A stretch of 64,000 bases of DNA, from NCBI RefSeq assembly GCF_900115695.1, contig NZ_FOXK01000016.1:1-64000 (forward strand), given 5' to 3'. This document shows, piece by piece, positions 8,127 to 16,250 of the stretch. The position numbers were made by a program, and so were the translations under genes. Below the pieces are notes generated by a model. It was not told the origin of the DNA. It did no database searches and saw only the letters and a list, made by a program, of their open reading frames with translations. Origin of the DNA: Ectopseudomonas toyotomiensis. GTDB lineage: Bacteria; Pseudomonadota; Gammaproteobacteria; Pseudomonadales; Pseudomonadaceae. The stretch's first letter is position 1, and every line of letters starts with the position of its first letter.

Positions 8127-8176
8127 ATATCGAAAATTCTCTATATCCCTTTTTAATGAAGTGAGGATCTACAATG
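8127..8176 (+). promoter_or_regulatory. Operator/leader copy 3, in front of the quinone reductase gene
   Basis: ATATCG-N8-CTATAT (8127-8146) is followed by CCCTTTTT, GTGAGGATC and ATG at 8174. It has the same order and spacing as the copies at 7484 and 7574. Confidence 0.65.
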
Positions 8177-9148
8177 AAAGCGCAAGTACTCAAATCCTTT
8201 GGCGGCCCGAACACGTTCGAACTGACCGAAGTGGCCAAACCCGTACCGCAGGCAGGGCAAGTGCTGGTGCGGGTTCACGCAACCTCCATCAACCCGCTGG
8301 ATTACCAGGTACGTCGCGGCGACTACGTCGACTACGTGCCTCTCCCCGCCATTACCGGGCATGACGTATCCGGCGTCGTCGAAGCCGTCGGTCCGGGTGT
8401 GACGAGCTTCGTGCCAGGTGATGAAGTCTGGTACACCACGCAGATTTTCGAAGGCGATGGCAGCTATGCCGAGTACCACGTGGCGTCCGAAAGCATCATT
8501 GGCAAGAAGCCGGCATCGCTGAGCCACCTCGAGGCGGCAAGCCTGACGCTGGTAGGCGGGACGGTCTGGGAAGCCCTGATCGGACGTGTATCGCTGAGGG
8601 TCGGGGAAAGCATTCTGATCCACGGCGGTGCGGGTGGCGTCGGCCATGTCGCGATCCAGGTGGCAAAAGCCATTGGCGCTCGGGTGTTCACCACCGTGCG
8701 CGAAGCCAACTTCGAGTTCGCCCGGGGTCTGGGTGCCGATGTGGTCATCGACTACGAGCAAGAGGATTACGTTGACGCCGTCCTGCGGGAAACCGATGGC
8801 CAGGGCGTGGACGTGATTTTCGACACCATCGGCGGTGACACCCTGACTCGTAGCCCCGATGCGCTCGCCCAGCTCGGCCGGGTGGTTTCGATCGTGGACA
8901 TTGCCAAGCCGCAGAACCTGATTCAGGCCTGGGGCAAGAACGCCAGTTACCACTTCGTCTTCACCCGCCAGAACCGCGGCAAGCTCGATGAGCTGAAGGC
9001 ATTGGTCGAGCGCGGTCAGCTGCGCCCTCACATTGGCGCGGTCTATTCGCTCGCTGATATCTCAAGCGCGCATGCGCTGCTGGAGACACCTAACAATGGT
9101 CTTCGCGGAAAAGTCGCAATTGCCGTCGAGCCCTCGCTCGCACCGTAA
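8174..9148 (+). CDS. NADPH:quinone reductase-like oxidoreductase (MDR superfamily)
   Basis: A 324-residue zinc-independent medium-chain dehydrogenase/reductase. The N-terminal GroES-like half has SINPLDYQVRRGDY and GHDVSGVVEAVG. The Rossmann half has the nucleotide motif GGAGGVGHVAIQVAK around residues 150-164. Structural-zinc cysteines are absent, as in quinone oxidoreductases and enone reductases. Expected activity is NAD(P)H-dependent reduction of quinones or activated alkenes in the cytoplasm. It lies 40 nt upstream of a small antibiotic-biosynthesis-monooxygenase-fold gene. Because of its operator-like leader it is the likely main target of the ArsR-type protein. Confidence 0.88.
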   Translation: MKAQVLKSFGGPNTFELTEVAKPVPQAGQVLVRVHATSINPLDYQVRRGDYVDYVPLPAITGHDVSGVVEAVGPGVTSFVPGDEVWYTTQIFEGDGSYAEYHVASESIIGKKPASLSHLEAASLTLVGGTVWEALIGRVSLRVGESILIHGGAGGVGHVAIQVAKAIGARVFTTVREANFEFARGLGADVVIDYEQEDYVDAVLRETDGQGVDVIFDTIGGDTLTRSPDALAQLGRVVSIVDIAKPQNLIQAWGKNASYHFVFTRQNRGKLDELKALVERGQLRPHIGAVYSLADISSAHALLETPNNGLRGKVAIAVEPSLAP

Positions 9149-9188
9149 GTGCATGCAACTGCCGAACTTGCTCTAGAGGAATACCGCA

Positions 9189-9503
9189 ATGATTTATGAA
9201 ATCGCACTGCTGCCCGTTCACAAAGAACAGATCGAACCCTTCAAACAGGCATTTGCCGAAGTGGTTCACTTGCTCCAGCGGGCCAAGGGTTATGGCGGCC
9301 ACATGCTCGCGCAGGGAATCGAAAGCCCCGAGCGATTCAACCTGATCGTGCGCTGGGCGTCACTCGAAGACCACACGCCGGGCTTCGAAGCGAGTGACGA
9401 CCATCAGACGTTCATGCTGGGCCTGGAGGAATTTTTCTCGGAAGAGCCGACGGTCTATCACATCGAGGGAGCGGCGTTCGCTGCGGGCGATTCTGCTTTC
9501 TGA
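9189..9503 (+). CDS. ABM-fold putative monooxygenase / dimeric alpha-beta barrel protein
   Basis: A 104-residue protein starting MIYEIALLPVHKEQIEPF, with a GYGGHMLAQGIESPERFNLIVRWASLEDH segment. This is the pattern of the antibiotic biosynthesis monooxygenase (YgiN-like) dimeric barrel. YgiN-type proteins act on quinols, which would complement the quinone reductase encoded 40 nt upstream in the same operon. GAGGAATACCGCA precedes the ATG. The function is inferred from fold and context. Confidence 0.78.
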   Translation: MIYEIALLPVHKEQIEPFKQAFAEVVHLLQRAKGYGGHMLAQGIESPERFNLIVRWASLEDHTPGFEASDDHQTFMLGLEEFFSEEPTVYHIEGAAFAAGDSAF

Positions 9504-9524
9504 GGCGTTCATCATGCAGGGACA

Positions 9525-9562
9525 CATCGGGCCAATGGGCGTTCGCGCTCATTGGCCTGATG
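9525..9562. terminator. Long hairpin with TTCG tetraloop after the monooxygenase gene
   Basis: Bases 9525-9541 pair with 9546-9562 around a TTCG loop at 9542-9545. That is about 17 base pairs with two G-T wobbles. There is no U-tract after it, so it is an end-of-transcript stabiliser or REP-like structure more than a classical intrinsic terminator. The rest of 9504-9754 shows nothing else. Confidence 0.6.
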
Positions 9563-9754
9563 CCGCTGGTAAGTGGGAGCACCCCGTCTGGCAGTGGCTG
9601 TAGAGCTGTTCGTCCAAGCCTGTGCATGAGCCTGCCAGTCAGCGCTCGCTCAAGTCATGATCGATCCTGGTATTTGGGATCGCCGGGTAGTGGTATGCCC
9701 GGGCAGCTTGGCGAATAATCTGCGCCTTGTCGTACGCAGCCAGCAGAGATCGTC

Positions 9755-10627
9755 ATGAGTACCACACTACCGCCCCTCGTTCTGTCCATTCAGTCGCATG
9801 TCGCCTGGGGCCATGTCGGCAATGCTGCTGCGGTGTTTCCGCTGCAACGGTTGGGCTTCGAGGTGCTGCCGATTCACACCGTACAGTTCTCCAACCACAC
9901 CGGTTACGGCCAGTTTCGCGGCCAGGTGTTCGGTGCCGAGCATGTCCGCGAGGTGCTGTTGGGGTTGCGTGAGCGCGGTGTGCTGCCGCGGCTGTCGGCG
10001 GTGCTGTCCGGTTATCTGGGGGATGCCGATACGGGGCGGGTGATTCTCGAGGCGGTGGGCGAAATTCGTCAGCACAACCCGTCAGTGCGTTACCTGTGTG
10101 ACCCGGTGATGGGCGACGTCGGGCGCGGCGTATTCGTCAACCCGGCGATTCCCGATTTCCTTCGTGATCAGGCGATTCCGTTCGCCAATATCATCACGCC
10201 CAATCAGTTCGAGTTCGAGCTGCTCACCGGCTCGAAACCGGCCAATCTGCAGGAGGCGGTGAAGGTTGCCCGGCAGTTGCGCGGCCGTGGCCCGGATGTG
10301 GTGATTGTCACCAGCCTGGCGACGCCGGATATCCCCGACAGCGAATTGGGCACGCTGGCGGTGAACGGCGAGGGCGCCTGGCTGGTGAGCACCCCGCGCC
10401 TGGCGCTGCATCCATTGCCCAATGGCATGGGCGATGTGTTCTCGGCCACCCTGCTAGGCCGGTTGCTGGCTGGGCAGGCGTTGCCGCAGGCTCTGGAACT
10501 GGCCACGGCAACGCTCTACGCCTTGGTCGAGCAGACTGCGGACGGCGCGCGCGACCTGCCGTTGGTCGCCGCGCAGGAGCAGATCGTGGCGCCGGGCGAG
10601 CGCTTCGTCGCACAACCCCTGGCCTGA
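9755..10627 (+). CDS. pdxY: Pyridoxal kinase
   Basis: A 290-residue kinase of the vitamin B6 salvage pathway that phosphorylates pyridoxal to PLP with ATP. The N-terminus (SIQSHVAWGHVGNAAAVFPLQRLG, then HTVQFSNHTGYG) is the PdxY/PdxK signature. The ribokinase-family ATP/catalytic loop PNGMGDVFSATLLG holds the catalytic Asp near residue 229. The length matches E. coli PdxY (287). It stands alone between a long hairpin and the chaperone-usher region. Confidence 0.93.
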   Translation: MSTTLPPLVLSIQSHVAWGHVGNAAAVFPLQRLGFEVLPIHTVQFSNHTGYGQFRGQVFGAEHVREVLLGLRERGVLPRLSAVLSGYLGDADTGRVILEAVGEIRQHNPSVRYLCDPVMGDVGRGVFVNPAIPDFLRDQAIPFANIITPNQFEFELLTGSKPANLQEAVKVARQLRGRGPDVVIVTSLATPDIPDSELGTLAVNGEGAWLVSTPRLALHPLPNGMGDVFSATLLGRLLAGQALPQALELATATLYALVEQTADGARDLPLVAAQEQIVAPGERFVAQPLA

Positions 10628-10645
10628 ACCACGCTCGTCGGAATG

Positions 10646-10672
10646 ACGGTGATTTCAATGTGATATCACCGT
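10646..10672. promoter_or_regulatory. Inverted repeat between pdxY and the small pilin-like gene
   Basis: ACGGTGAT (10646-10653) and ATCACCGT (10665-10672) are perfect 8-bp arms with an 11-bp AT-rich spacer. The absence of a T-tract argues against a terminator. It may be an operator for the gene at 10772. Confidence 0.4.
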
Positions 10673-10771
10673 ATTCTCCTGTCTGCGGTTCACATTCTGA
10701 TGTCGTGACCGTTTCTACGGATGGATTTTGACCTTTATCCCAGCAGGCCATCCTTACCGTAGACCGTCATC

Positions 10772-11077
10772 ATGCCGTTTCACCGATTTCTTGCCTTGTT
10801 CGTGGCCTCCGCGTTGTGCGCCACTGCCAACCTTTCTCTTGCTGAGCAGATCAGCGGGCAGTTGCAGATCAGTCTGACCATTCTCAAGCGTTGCGAGGTT
10901 GCTGCGCGTGGCGATGCTGCTGCCGTGCACTTGTCCGCGCGTCATTGTGAGCATGCCGCCTATCAGGTGCAGGACGCGCACGGGCGAGCCTTATCATCGA
11001 GCCTGAGTGCAGAGACGACTTCGGTGGTGCTGCCTGCCGGCGGTGATGCCGGCTCGACGCTGGTGATCTACTGGTAA
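10772..11077 (+). CDS. Small exported protein, fragment-like relative of spore-coat-U pilins
   Basis: A 101-residue protein with a signal peptide (cleavage probably after NLSLA). The mature N-terminus EQISGQLQISLTILKRCEV mirrors that of the major pilin of the adjacent operon (GELQGQLNVQITIGTGCTV). The chain ends in VIYW, like the VTVSW/VTIAW final strands of those pilins. It is about half the size of an SCPU domain and has three cysteines, one of them in the signal peptide. It is convergent with the operon, its stop lying 5 nt from the adhesin stop. It may be a reduced SCPU-type subunit or a relic. I do not recognise a named family. Confidence 0.65.
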   Translation: MPFHRFLALFVASALCATANLSLAEQISGQLQISLTILKRCEVAARGDAAAVHLSARHCEHAAYQVQDAHGRALSSSLSAETTSVVLPAGGDAGSTLVIYW

Positions 11078-11081
11078 GGCT

Positions 11082-12047
11082 TCAGTAGTTGATGATCAGC
11101 AGCACGTTGTCGGTATAGACGCCCACCGGCGCGTTGGCTTGCCCGGGGTCGAGAATCGCCTGGTAGTTGAAGCTCTGTGAGTTGCCCGTGCCGCTGGCCG
11201 TCAGCGGTGAGGCGGCGTTCCAGATCAGGCTGCTGCCGCTGTAGTAGAGGTTGTAGCGAATGAACTGGCTACCATTGGTCAGGCGTCGCCAGGGCGCCTG
11301 GTAGTTCTGCCCGTTGTCGAAACTCAGCGTGTAGCCCTCAGTGTTGGTGCAGGTCACGGCGAAGGTGCGTTGCTGCGCGCTGAACTGGCTGATCAGGGCG
11401 TTGGCGCCAAAGTCCACATTGGGCAAGGTATCGACGCGGCAGGCTTTGCTGACCACCAGGGTGACGGTCAGTGTGGCGAGCGACCCTGTACCCCAGTTGG
11501 TGGGGGCACCGCAGATCACGACACAGCTTTGCGTCAATCCGGGGCTGCGGTTCCAGGCGCAGATATTGAGCGCGCCGACGGTGCAGATCGCCCAGTCCCA
11601 GCGCAGGGTGATGGTGGCGGTGTAGGTGCCGGCCGGCACGTTGGGGCCGGGGTTGGTGCGGAAATACAGGCCGATAGCGGTGGAGTTGCCACCGAGGGCG
11701 AGCAGGTTGATTGCACCGAGCTGTTGCGGTTGGCCGGCTACTAGCGCCTGGTTGTAGCCGGCGTCCTGAAACACCTGAAAAGGGATCTGATTGCCCTGGC
11801 CGTCCTGCAGGGCCAGGGTGCTGGGGTTCTGCAGCGTGACCCGAACGTATGCCCCCGCCAGTACCTGAAGTAACCCGGGACAGGCCAGGCCGGCGCCGGC
11901 TGCTGCTTGCTGCTGCGTGGTGCGCAGACTCAGAGAGTTGGTAGTACCCAGATTGACCGAGCCCCCGGCATAGGTGCTGCAGGCATGGGCCGACATGCTC
12001 ACCAGTGTGCTGCACAGCAGGAGTGCGTGAATCAGCCAGCGGATCAT
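11082..12047 (-). CDS. cupE6: Spore coat U domain tip adhesin of archaic chaperone-usher pilus
   Basis: A 321-residue secreted protein, last gene of the operon. The signal peptide (MIRWLIHALLLCSTLVSMSAHA) is followed by two SCPU-like halves: an N-terminal lobe with cysteines (ACSTYAGG, CPGLL, ICTVGALNIC) and a C-terminal SCPU domain from about residue 195 (KACRV...DFG...) ending VLLIINY. This two-domain build matches CsuE/CupE6 tip adhesins. Its ATG overlaps the usher stop (ATGA), so translation is coupled. An upstream extension in the same frame overlaps the usher and is not real. Confidence 0.85.
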   Translation of the reverse strand: MIRWLIHALLLCSTLVSMSAHACSTYAGGSVNLGTTNSLSLRTTQQQAAAGAGLACPGLLQVLAGAYVRVTLQNPSTLALQDGQGNQIPFQVFQDAGYNQALVAGQPQQLGAINLLALGGNSTAIGLYFRTNPGPNVPAGTYTATITLRWDWAICTVGALNICAWNRSPGLTQSCVVICGAPTNWGTGSLATLTVTLVVSKACRVDTLPNVDFGANALISQFSAQQRTFAVTCTNTEGYTLSFDNGQNYQAPWRRLTNGSQFIRYNLYYSGSSLIWNAASPLTASGTGNSQSFNYQAILDPGQANAPVGVYTDNVLLIINY

Positions 12048-14428
12048 GGCTGACCATCCCGCTGCAGGCAGGTGAGGGGGCCGACCACGGCCATTTCCAC
12101 GGCGCTGTCGTCCAGCGAGAAGCGACTGTTGCAAATGCTGCCATCGGCCAGCTCTACTTCCAACTGGTTGTCCTTCGCCAGCCCTTCGAAATACAGCTGG
12201 CCGTCCCAGCCAATGTAGGTGCGCTGACCGCTGGGACGATGCAACACCTGGCTGCCGCGGGGCAGTGGCTGTCCCAGTCCGTCGACCAACTGGATGCTGG
12301 CTGACAGGCTCATCTCCATGGGGAAGGCGAGCAATGCGCCGCTGCCCTGATGCACGGCGATGCGCTTCTGGGTTTCCGACAGTTGCAGGTTGCTCGGCAG
12401 ATTCAGCAGGTCGACTTCGTACTGGCCGGGGTAGTAAGACGGCACCCAGGGCACCAGCAGGTAACCTGCCGAGTCGGTACGACCCAGCAATTGATGTTCG
12501 TAGCGCACGGGCACATCTGAATAACCCTCGGTGCTGACCAGCACGAAGGCGTCGTCGATCCGGTTGCTGGCGAATACCTGGCCCTGCATGGCAACCAGCG
12601 AGCCGCTGACGCCGCCCCAACGGGTAGTGATGCCGTCGTTCTGGTAGGCGCCTGCCTGCACCTGTGCATGTTGGGTGCGCCACGTCAGGTCAGCCTGGCG
12701 GTATTCATTGTCGCCGCCGGCATAGCCAAGGTTCCACCCCAGACCGCCGTCGCTGGGTGGGTTGCGGCTGTAATTGGCGCGTGCGCGCTGGTTACCGTTG
12801 CTGTCTCGCTCCACGCCTGTGGTCAGCGTGGAGTACAGGTCGAATGGGATGACCAGTTGTGCCTGGATGGCATGCGAGGCGTCGTCCAGCTGGCGGTTGA
12901 GGGAGAGAAAGAAGCTGGCGCTGCCCCACAGACTGCGTGACCAGGACAGGTTGAGCAGGCGCGTGCGCTGTCCGGTCTGTTCCTCACTGGCGAAGTAGCC
13001 GATGCCGAATGAGCCGAGCCCCTCCGGGCTGAAACTGAAGGTCAATTGATCGAGGATCTTGCTCAGCGGGCCGCCGGCCAGGTCGTTATCCAGGGCGTTC
13101 GCGACGCTCAGGTCGGCATAGCCCGAGGTGCGCTGGATGCGCTGCGCGGTGATACCGAAGCGACGCGCGTAGTAGCTATAGCCAAGGCTGTACTGTTGGC
13201 CGTTGCCGATACCGCTGCTCTGGCTCACGGAACTGGTCAGGGTGCCCATCAGACCAAGTCCGACGGTAGCGCCGATACCAGCCTGGCGCAGGCCTGCGCC
13301 GGCTTCGGCATGGCTCTCCAGGGTGAGGCTGTCGGTCACGCCGTGGCGCAGGCTGCCGCTGCTCACCAGGCTGCCGTAGGAAAAATCGTCCACGCCATAG
13401 TTGCGGCGCAGTTTGCCCAGCGACAGGGAGAAGTCCGAAAGCCCCTGGCGCAGCAGGGTATCGGTCACATAAAAGGGTACGGTGGTGGAGACCTGGCGCC
13501 CCAGCACATCCGTGGTCACCAGCGTCGCGGTGCCGGCGCCGCTGATGTAAGGCACGGTGTTGAGGGTAAAGGGACCGGGGCGCAGCTCCTGTTGACCGAG
13601 GCGGGCGTCGTCGATGAACAGATCAACGGTGCTGGGCACTGCAGCATCGCCATCGAACCGCGGTAATGGGTAAGTGATCAGATCCGGGCGCAAAGAGAAG
13701 TTGCGTGAAATCTGCAGCCCGCCAAGGCGGACCGCGCTGTTCCAGGTCAGCGCGCCGGTGATCAGGTCGCCAGCGCTGAGGCTGAGCATGCGTTGTTGAT
13801 CGTTGAAGCGCCAGGTGCTGTCGTAGCGGGTATAGCCATCGCGATAGCCCGGCCCGGAGAAACTGTGGCGATAGACGCCCGTGTTGGAAATCATGCCGAA
13901 CCCGTCGAACACCCGCTGTTCCAGCCAGGTGTTGGCGTAGTGGCCGGCATTCTCGGTGTGGTTGTAGTAGAGGTCATAGTTGAACAGCACACCGAACGCG
14001 CTCTGTGCCTGCATCGGCTCGCTCAGGCTGCTGGGGCCGAAACGCTGATGTGGCAGCCATTCGCTGGGCAGGGTGAGCAGCAGGCGCTGGCTGTCCTGTT
14101 GATACTCGCTGCGCAGGGCGTCGATCCGATCCAGAGCGACCCAGGGCGTCGTCTCCGAGGGCAGGCGCACGCCCGCAGCGAGCAGATCGTCGCGTTGGGC
14201 GAATAACCGGCCCTGATGTTCTCTCACTTCCACCACCTTGCCGCTGGACAGCTCATTGACGATCAACTCCAGGTAGAGCAACTGCGCCTGGGCGAACTCC
14301 TGCGCATCATCGCCATGGGCTGACGGGACTGACAGCAAAGTGGCCAGTAGCAGCAGTACCAGCGATCTACTCAGCGGCCAGCGGCTGCTTGTGTCGACTT
14401 TCGTTGATGCGTGCTTGCACCTGACCAC
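12044..14428 (-). CDS. cupE5: Outer-membrane usher, archaic chaperone-usher family
   Basis: A usher of about 794 residues that forms the outer-membrane pore and assembly platform for the pilus. A hydrophobic signal segment (SLVLLLLATLLSVPSAHG) precedes an N-terminal domain (AQLLYLELIVNELSSGKVVEV). Then comes the beta-barrel with the plug region, where the IDDARLGQQELRPGPFTL stretch and YGSLVSSGSLRHGVTD are typical. C-terminal beta domains end in Cys-containing VVGPLTCLQRDGQP. The start is uncertain: GTG at 14428 has GGCAGG upstream, and ATG at 14479 is in frame; both overlap the chaperone gene. Confidence 0.85.
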   Translation of the reverse strand: MVRCKHASTKVDTSSRWPLSRSLVLLLLATLLSVPSAHGDDAQEFAQAQLLYLELIVNELSSGKVVEVREHQGRLFAQRDDLLAAGVRLPSETTPWVALDRIDALRSEYQQDSQRLLLTLPSEWLPHQRFGPSSLSEPMQAQSAFGVLFNYDLYYNHTENAGHYANTWLEQRVFDGFGMISNTGVYRHSFSGPGYRDGYTRYDSTWRFNDQQRMLSLSAGDLITGALTWNSAVRLGGLQISRNFSLRPDLITYPLPRFDGDAAVPSTVDLFIDDARLGQQELRPGPFTLNTVPYISGAGTATLVTTDVLGRQVSTTVPFYVTDTLLRQGLSDFSLSLGKLRRNYGVDDFSYGSLVSSGSLRHGVTDSLTLESHAEAGAGLRQAGIGATVGLGLMGTLTSSVSQSSGIGNGQQYSLGYSYYARRFGITAQRIQRTSGYADLSVANALDNDLAGGPLSKILDQLTFSFSPEGLGSFGIGYFASEEQTGQRTRLLNLSWSRSLWGSASFFLSLNRQLDDASHAIQAQLVIPFDLYSTLTTGVERDSNGNQRARANYSRNPPSDGGLGWNLGYAGGDNEYRQADLTWRTQHAQVQAGAYQNDGITTRWGGVSGSLVAMQGQVFASNRIDDAFVLVSTEGYSDVPVRYEHQLLGRTDSAGYLLVPWVPSYYPGQYEVDLLNLPSNLQLSETQKRIAVHQGSGALLAFPMEMSLSASIQLVDGLGQPLPRGSQVLHRPSGQRTYIGWDGQLYFEGLAKDNQLEVELADGSICNSRFSLDDSAVEMAVVGPLTCLQRDGQP

Positions 14429-15125
14429 TGCGCACGCCTGCCGGCAGAGGCCAGCGCATCTGCGCACCAGGTAGTACATAACCGAGAAGGCCTTCGGCCA
14501 GTGGCTGTTTGCCGCTGTCTCGCGATAGATCGACCTGGGATAGCCGGGCCGGGGCGGGGCCGAGGTTGCGCAGGTAAAGGAAGGCGCCGTTGCTACCGTC
14601 AACGACGCGGTAGCGCAGATCGGGAGCCAGTGGCTGGCCCTGGCCTGGCGCATCTCGCGCACCGTCATCCAGATAGGCCCCAGGCCCGACCACGAACAAG
14701 GGCACCGAGTAACGCATCTGGAATTGCACGCCCAGTTGGGACGGCCGCGGTTGTGGCGGCAAAACCTCGTCGACCAGCACACGGTAGGTGCGCAGCGTGC
14801 CGGCACTCGGCGGCTCCAGGTTGACCAGCCTGACCAGCTGCCGCTTGCCCGGTTGCAGCGTTGCCATTGGCGGGCTGCCCACGACCTGCTTCTGCGACGT
14901 CAGGCGATCTTCGAATTCCTCCTGCTCCCAGGCCAGTACGCGCACCTGCACATCCACTGGTTCCTGCCCGCGATTCTCCAGCCACAGCGCGGCTGATTTC
15001 TGTCGATCGGCTTCGATCAGCGGATTGATCGGCCAGATCAGGATGGAGCTGGCAGCCTGTATGGCCAGACTCGCCAGCGCAGTGGTCAGCGCCAGGCAGC
15101 AGGCGAAGAGAGGGCGTGTGCTCAT
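14367..15125 (-). CDS. cupE4: Periplasmic pilus chaperone, archaic chaperone-usher family
   Basis: A 252-residue PapD-like chaperone that stabilises pilus subunits by donor-strand complementation. The signal peptide ends near QAASS. The first Ig-like domain has WPINPLIEADRQKSAALWLENRG and LQPGKRQLVRLVN, which carries the conserved basic residue region. The second domain follows from about residue 135. It lies between the third SCPU subunit (3-nt gap) and the usher (overlap), in the order expected for Csu/CupE operons. Confidence 0.88.
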   Translation of the reverse strand: MSTRPLFACCLALTTALASLAIQAASSILIWPINPLIEADRQKSAALWLENRGQEPVDVQVRVLAWEQEEFEDRLTSQKQVVGSPPMATLQPGKRQLVRLVNLEPPSAGTLRTYRVLVDEVLPPQPRPSQLGVQFQMRYSVPLFVVGPGAYLDDGARDAPGQGQPLAPDLRYRVVDGSNGAFLYLRNLGPAPARLSQVDLSRDSGKQPLAEGLLGYVLPGAQMRWPLPAGVRSGQVQARINESRHKQPLAAE

Positions 15126-15128
15126 GAT

Positions 15129-15698
15129 TCAATAACTCACGGTCACGGTGACGGTGTCGGTATAGATGCCGGCCGAAGGCAACGGGCTGACACTGAACAG
15201 GCGGGCATAGACCGTGTAGGTCTGGGTGGCGCCGCCAACAGGGAAATTGATGCTCATGCGCGTGCCTCCGTTGCTGCCGTCGCCCCAGATGATGCTGCGT
15301 GCGGCGTCCTGGTAGAGCTGGTAGCGCAGGCGCTCCGCGCCACGCGCCAGGTAGCGTCCGCCGGCCACGCTGCCGGTATTGAGCCCGGCATTGAGCGACA
15401 GCGTGACGGCCGTACCGGGTGAGCACTGCAGCACGATGGAGCCGTTGTCCGGTGTGCTGGCCGCATCTACGTTGCTGGGCAGAGTGCTGATCTGGCCGAA
15501 TGAGATGCTGCCGAACGAGGTGGCGTCGCTGCCCCCGGCGCCTAGCAGGCAACCCGGTACGATTTCCGCGCGCAGCTGGAAGCTCTGGCTGACGATCTGA
15601 TCGTTGATGCCCGTGTCGCCACAAGCAGACCAGGCGTGCATGGCTACGGTCAGGCAGAGCAGGCGAGTGACCACGAGTGAATGGGCCCGGCACGGCAT
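15129..15698 (-). CDS. cupE3: Spore coat U domain pilus subunit
   Basis: A 189-residue exported SCPU subunit. The signal peptide ends around AMHAWSA. The mature domain has paired cysteines (PGCLLG and LQCSPG), the FGSISFG motif, and a final strand YTDTVTVTVSY for donor-strand exchange. Its ATG shares one base with the stop of the preceding subunit gene (TGATG). It is the third subunit of the operon, matching CsuB/CupE3 by position. Confidence 0.85.
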   Translation of the reverse strand: MPCRAHSLVVTRLLCLTVAMHAWSACGDTGINDQIVSQSFQLRAEIVPGCLLGAGGSDATSFGSISFGQISTLPSNVDAASTPDNGSIVLQCSPGTAVTLSLNAGLNTGSVAGGRYLARGAERLRYQLYQDAARSIIWGDGSNGGTRMSINFPVGGATQTYTVYARLFSVSPLPSAGIYTDTVTVTVSY

Positions 15699-16198
15699 CA
15701 CCAACTCACCGTGACGGTCAGGGTATCGCTGTAGCTTCCGGGAGGCGGGGCATTCTGTGCCGGCACCCGGGCGTAGATCGCAAGCCACTGATCCTGGCCA
15801 TTGCCAACGGCGCTGACCCCCGTAATGTTGTCCCAGACCGTGGCGTAGTCCGCGCCGGTGTAAAGGTTGTAGCTGAGCACGGCGGAGCCGGGACCGACCA
15901 TCTGCCGATTGCTGGTGGTGCCGCTGTGGCCGGCATTGATCAGCACGCGATAGGGGATATTTTGCTGGCAATTGACGCGCAGGGCGCCTGCGTCCGGTTG
16001 ACCGACCTGGGTTATCAGGTTGTCGAGTCTGAGGTGGGTGCCGAAATCCAGGGTCCCGAAGCTGACGCCCGAGCCACTGCTGCTACCTGCCTGGCAGGCC
16101 GGTAATACCTCAACATTCAGACCGATGGTGGCGGTCTTGTCGACCGCCGGCAGGACTGCCGGGGCCATCAAAAGCAGGGAGGCGATCAGGCAGCGCAT
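15698..16198 (-). CDS. cupE2: Spore coat U domain pilus subunit
   Basis: A 166-residue exported SCPU subunit. The signal peptide MRCLIASLLLMAPAVLPA is followed by a mature domain with LPACQAG, a VSFGTLDFG motif, the second cysteine in VNCQQN, and the C-terminal strand YSDTLTVTVSW. It is second in the operon, 52 nt after the major pilin gene, corresponding to CsuA/CupE2. Confidence 0.85.
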   Translation of the reverse strand: MRCLIASLLLMAPAVLPAVDKTATIGLNVEVLPACQAGSSSGSGVSFGTLDFGTHLRLDNLITQVGQPDAGALRVNCQQNIPYRVLINAGHSGTTSNRQMVGPGSAVLSYNLYTGADYATVWDNITGVSAVGNGQDQWLAIYARVPAQNAPPPGSYSDTLTVTVSW

Positions 16199-16250
16199 GG
16201 CGATTCTTCCCGGAAAGGTTCGAGATCCTCTTGCTTTGACTGTGCGGTAC

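Noticed and set aside
10646..10672. Intrinsic terminator of pdxY
   Set aside because: The 8-bp arms are separated by 11 bp and no T-tract follows on either strand; listed as a possible operator instead.
12048..12683. N-terminal extension of the tip adhesin
   Set aside because: It overlaps the usher in another frame; the signal peptide begins at the ATG that overlaps the usher stop.
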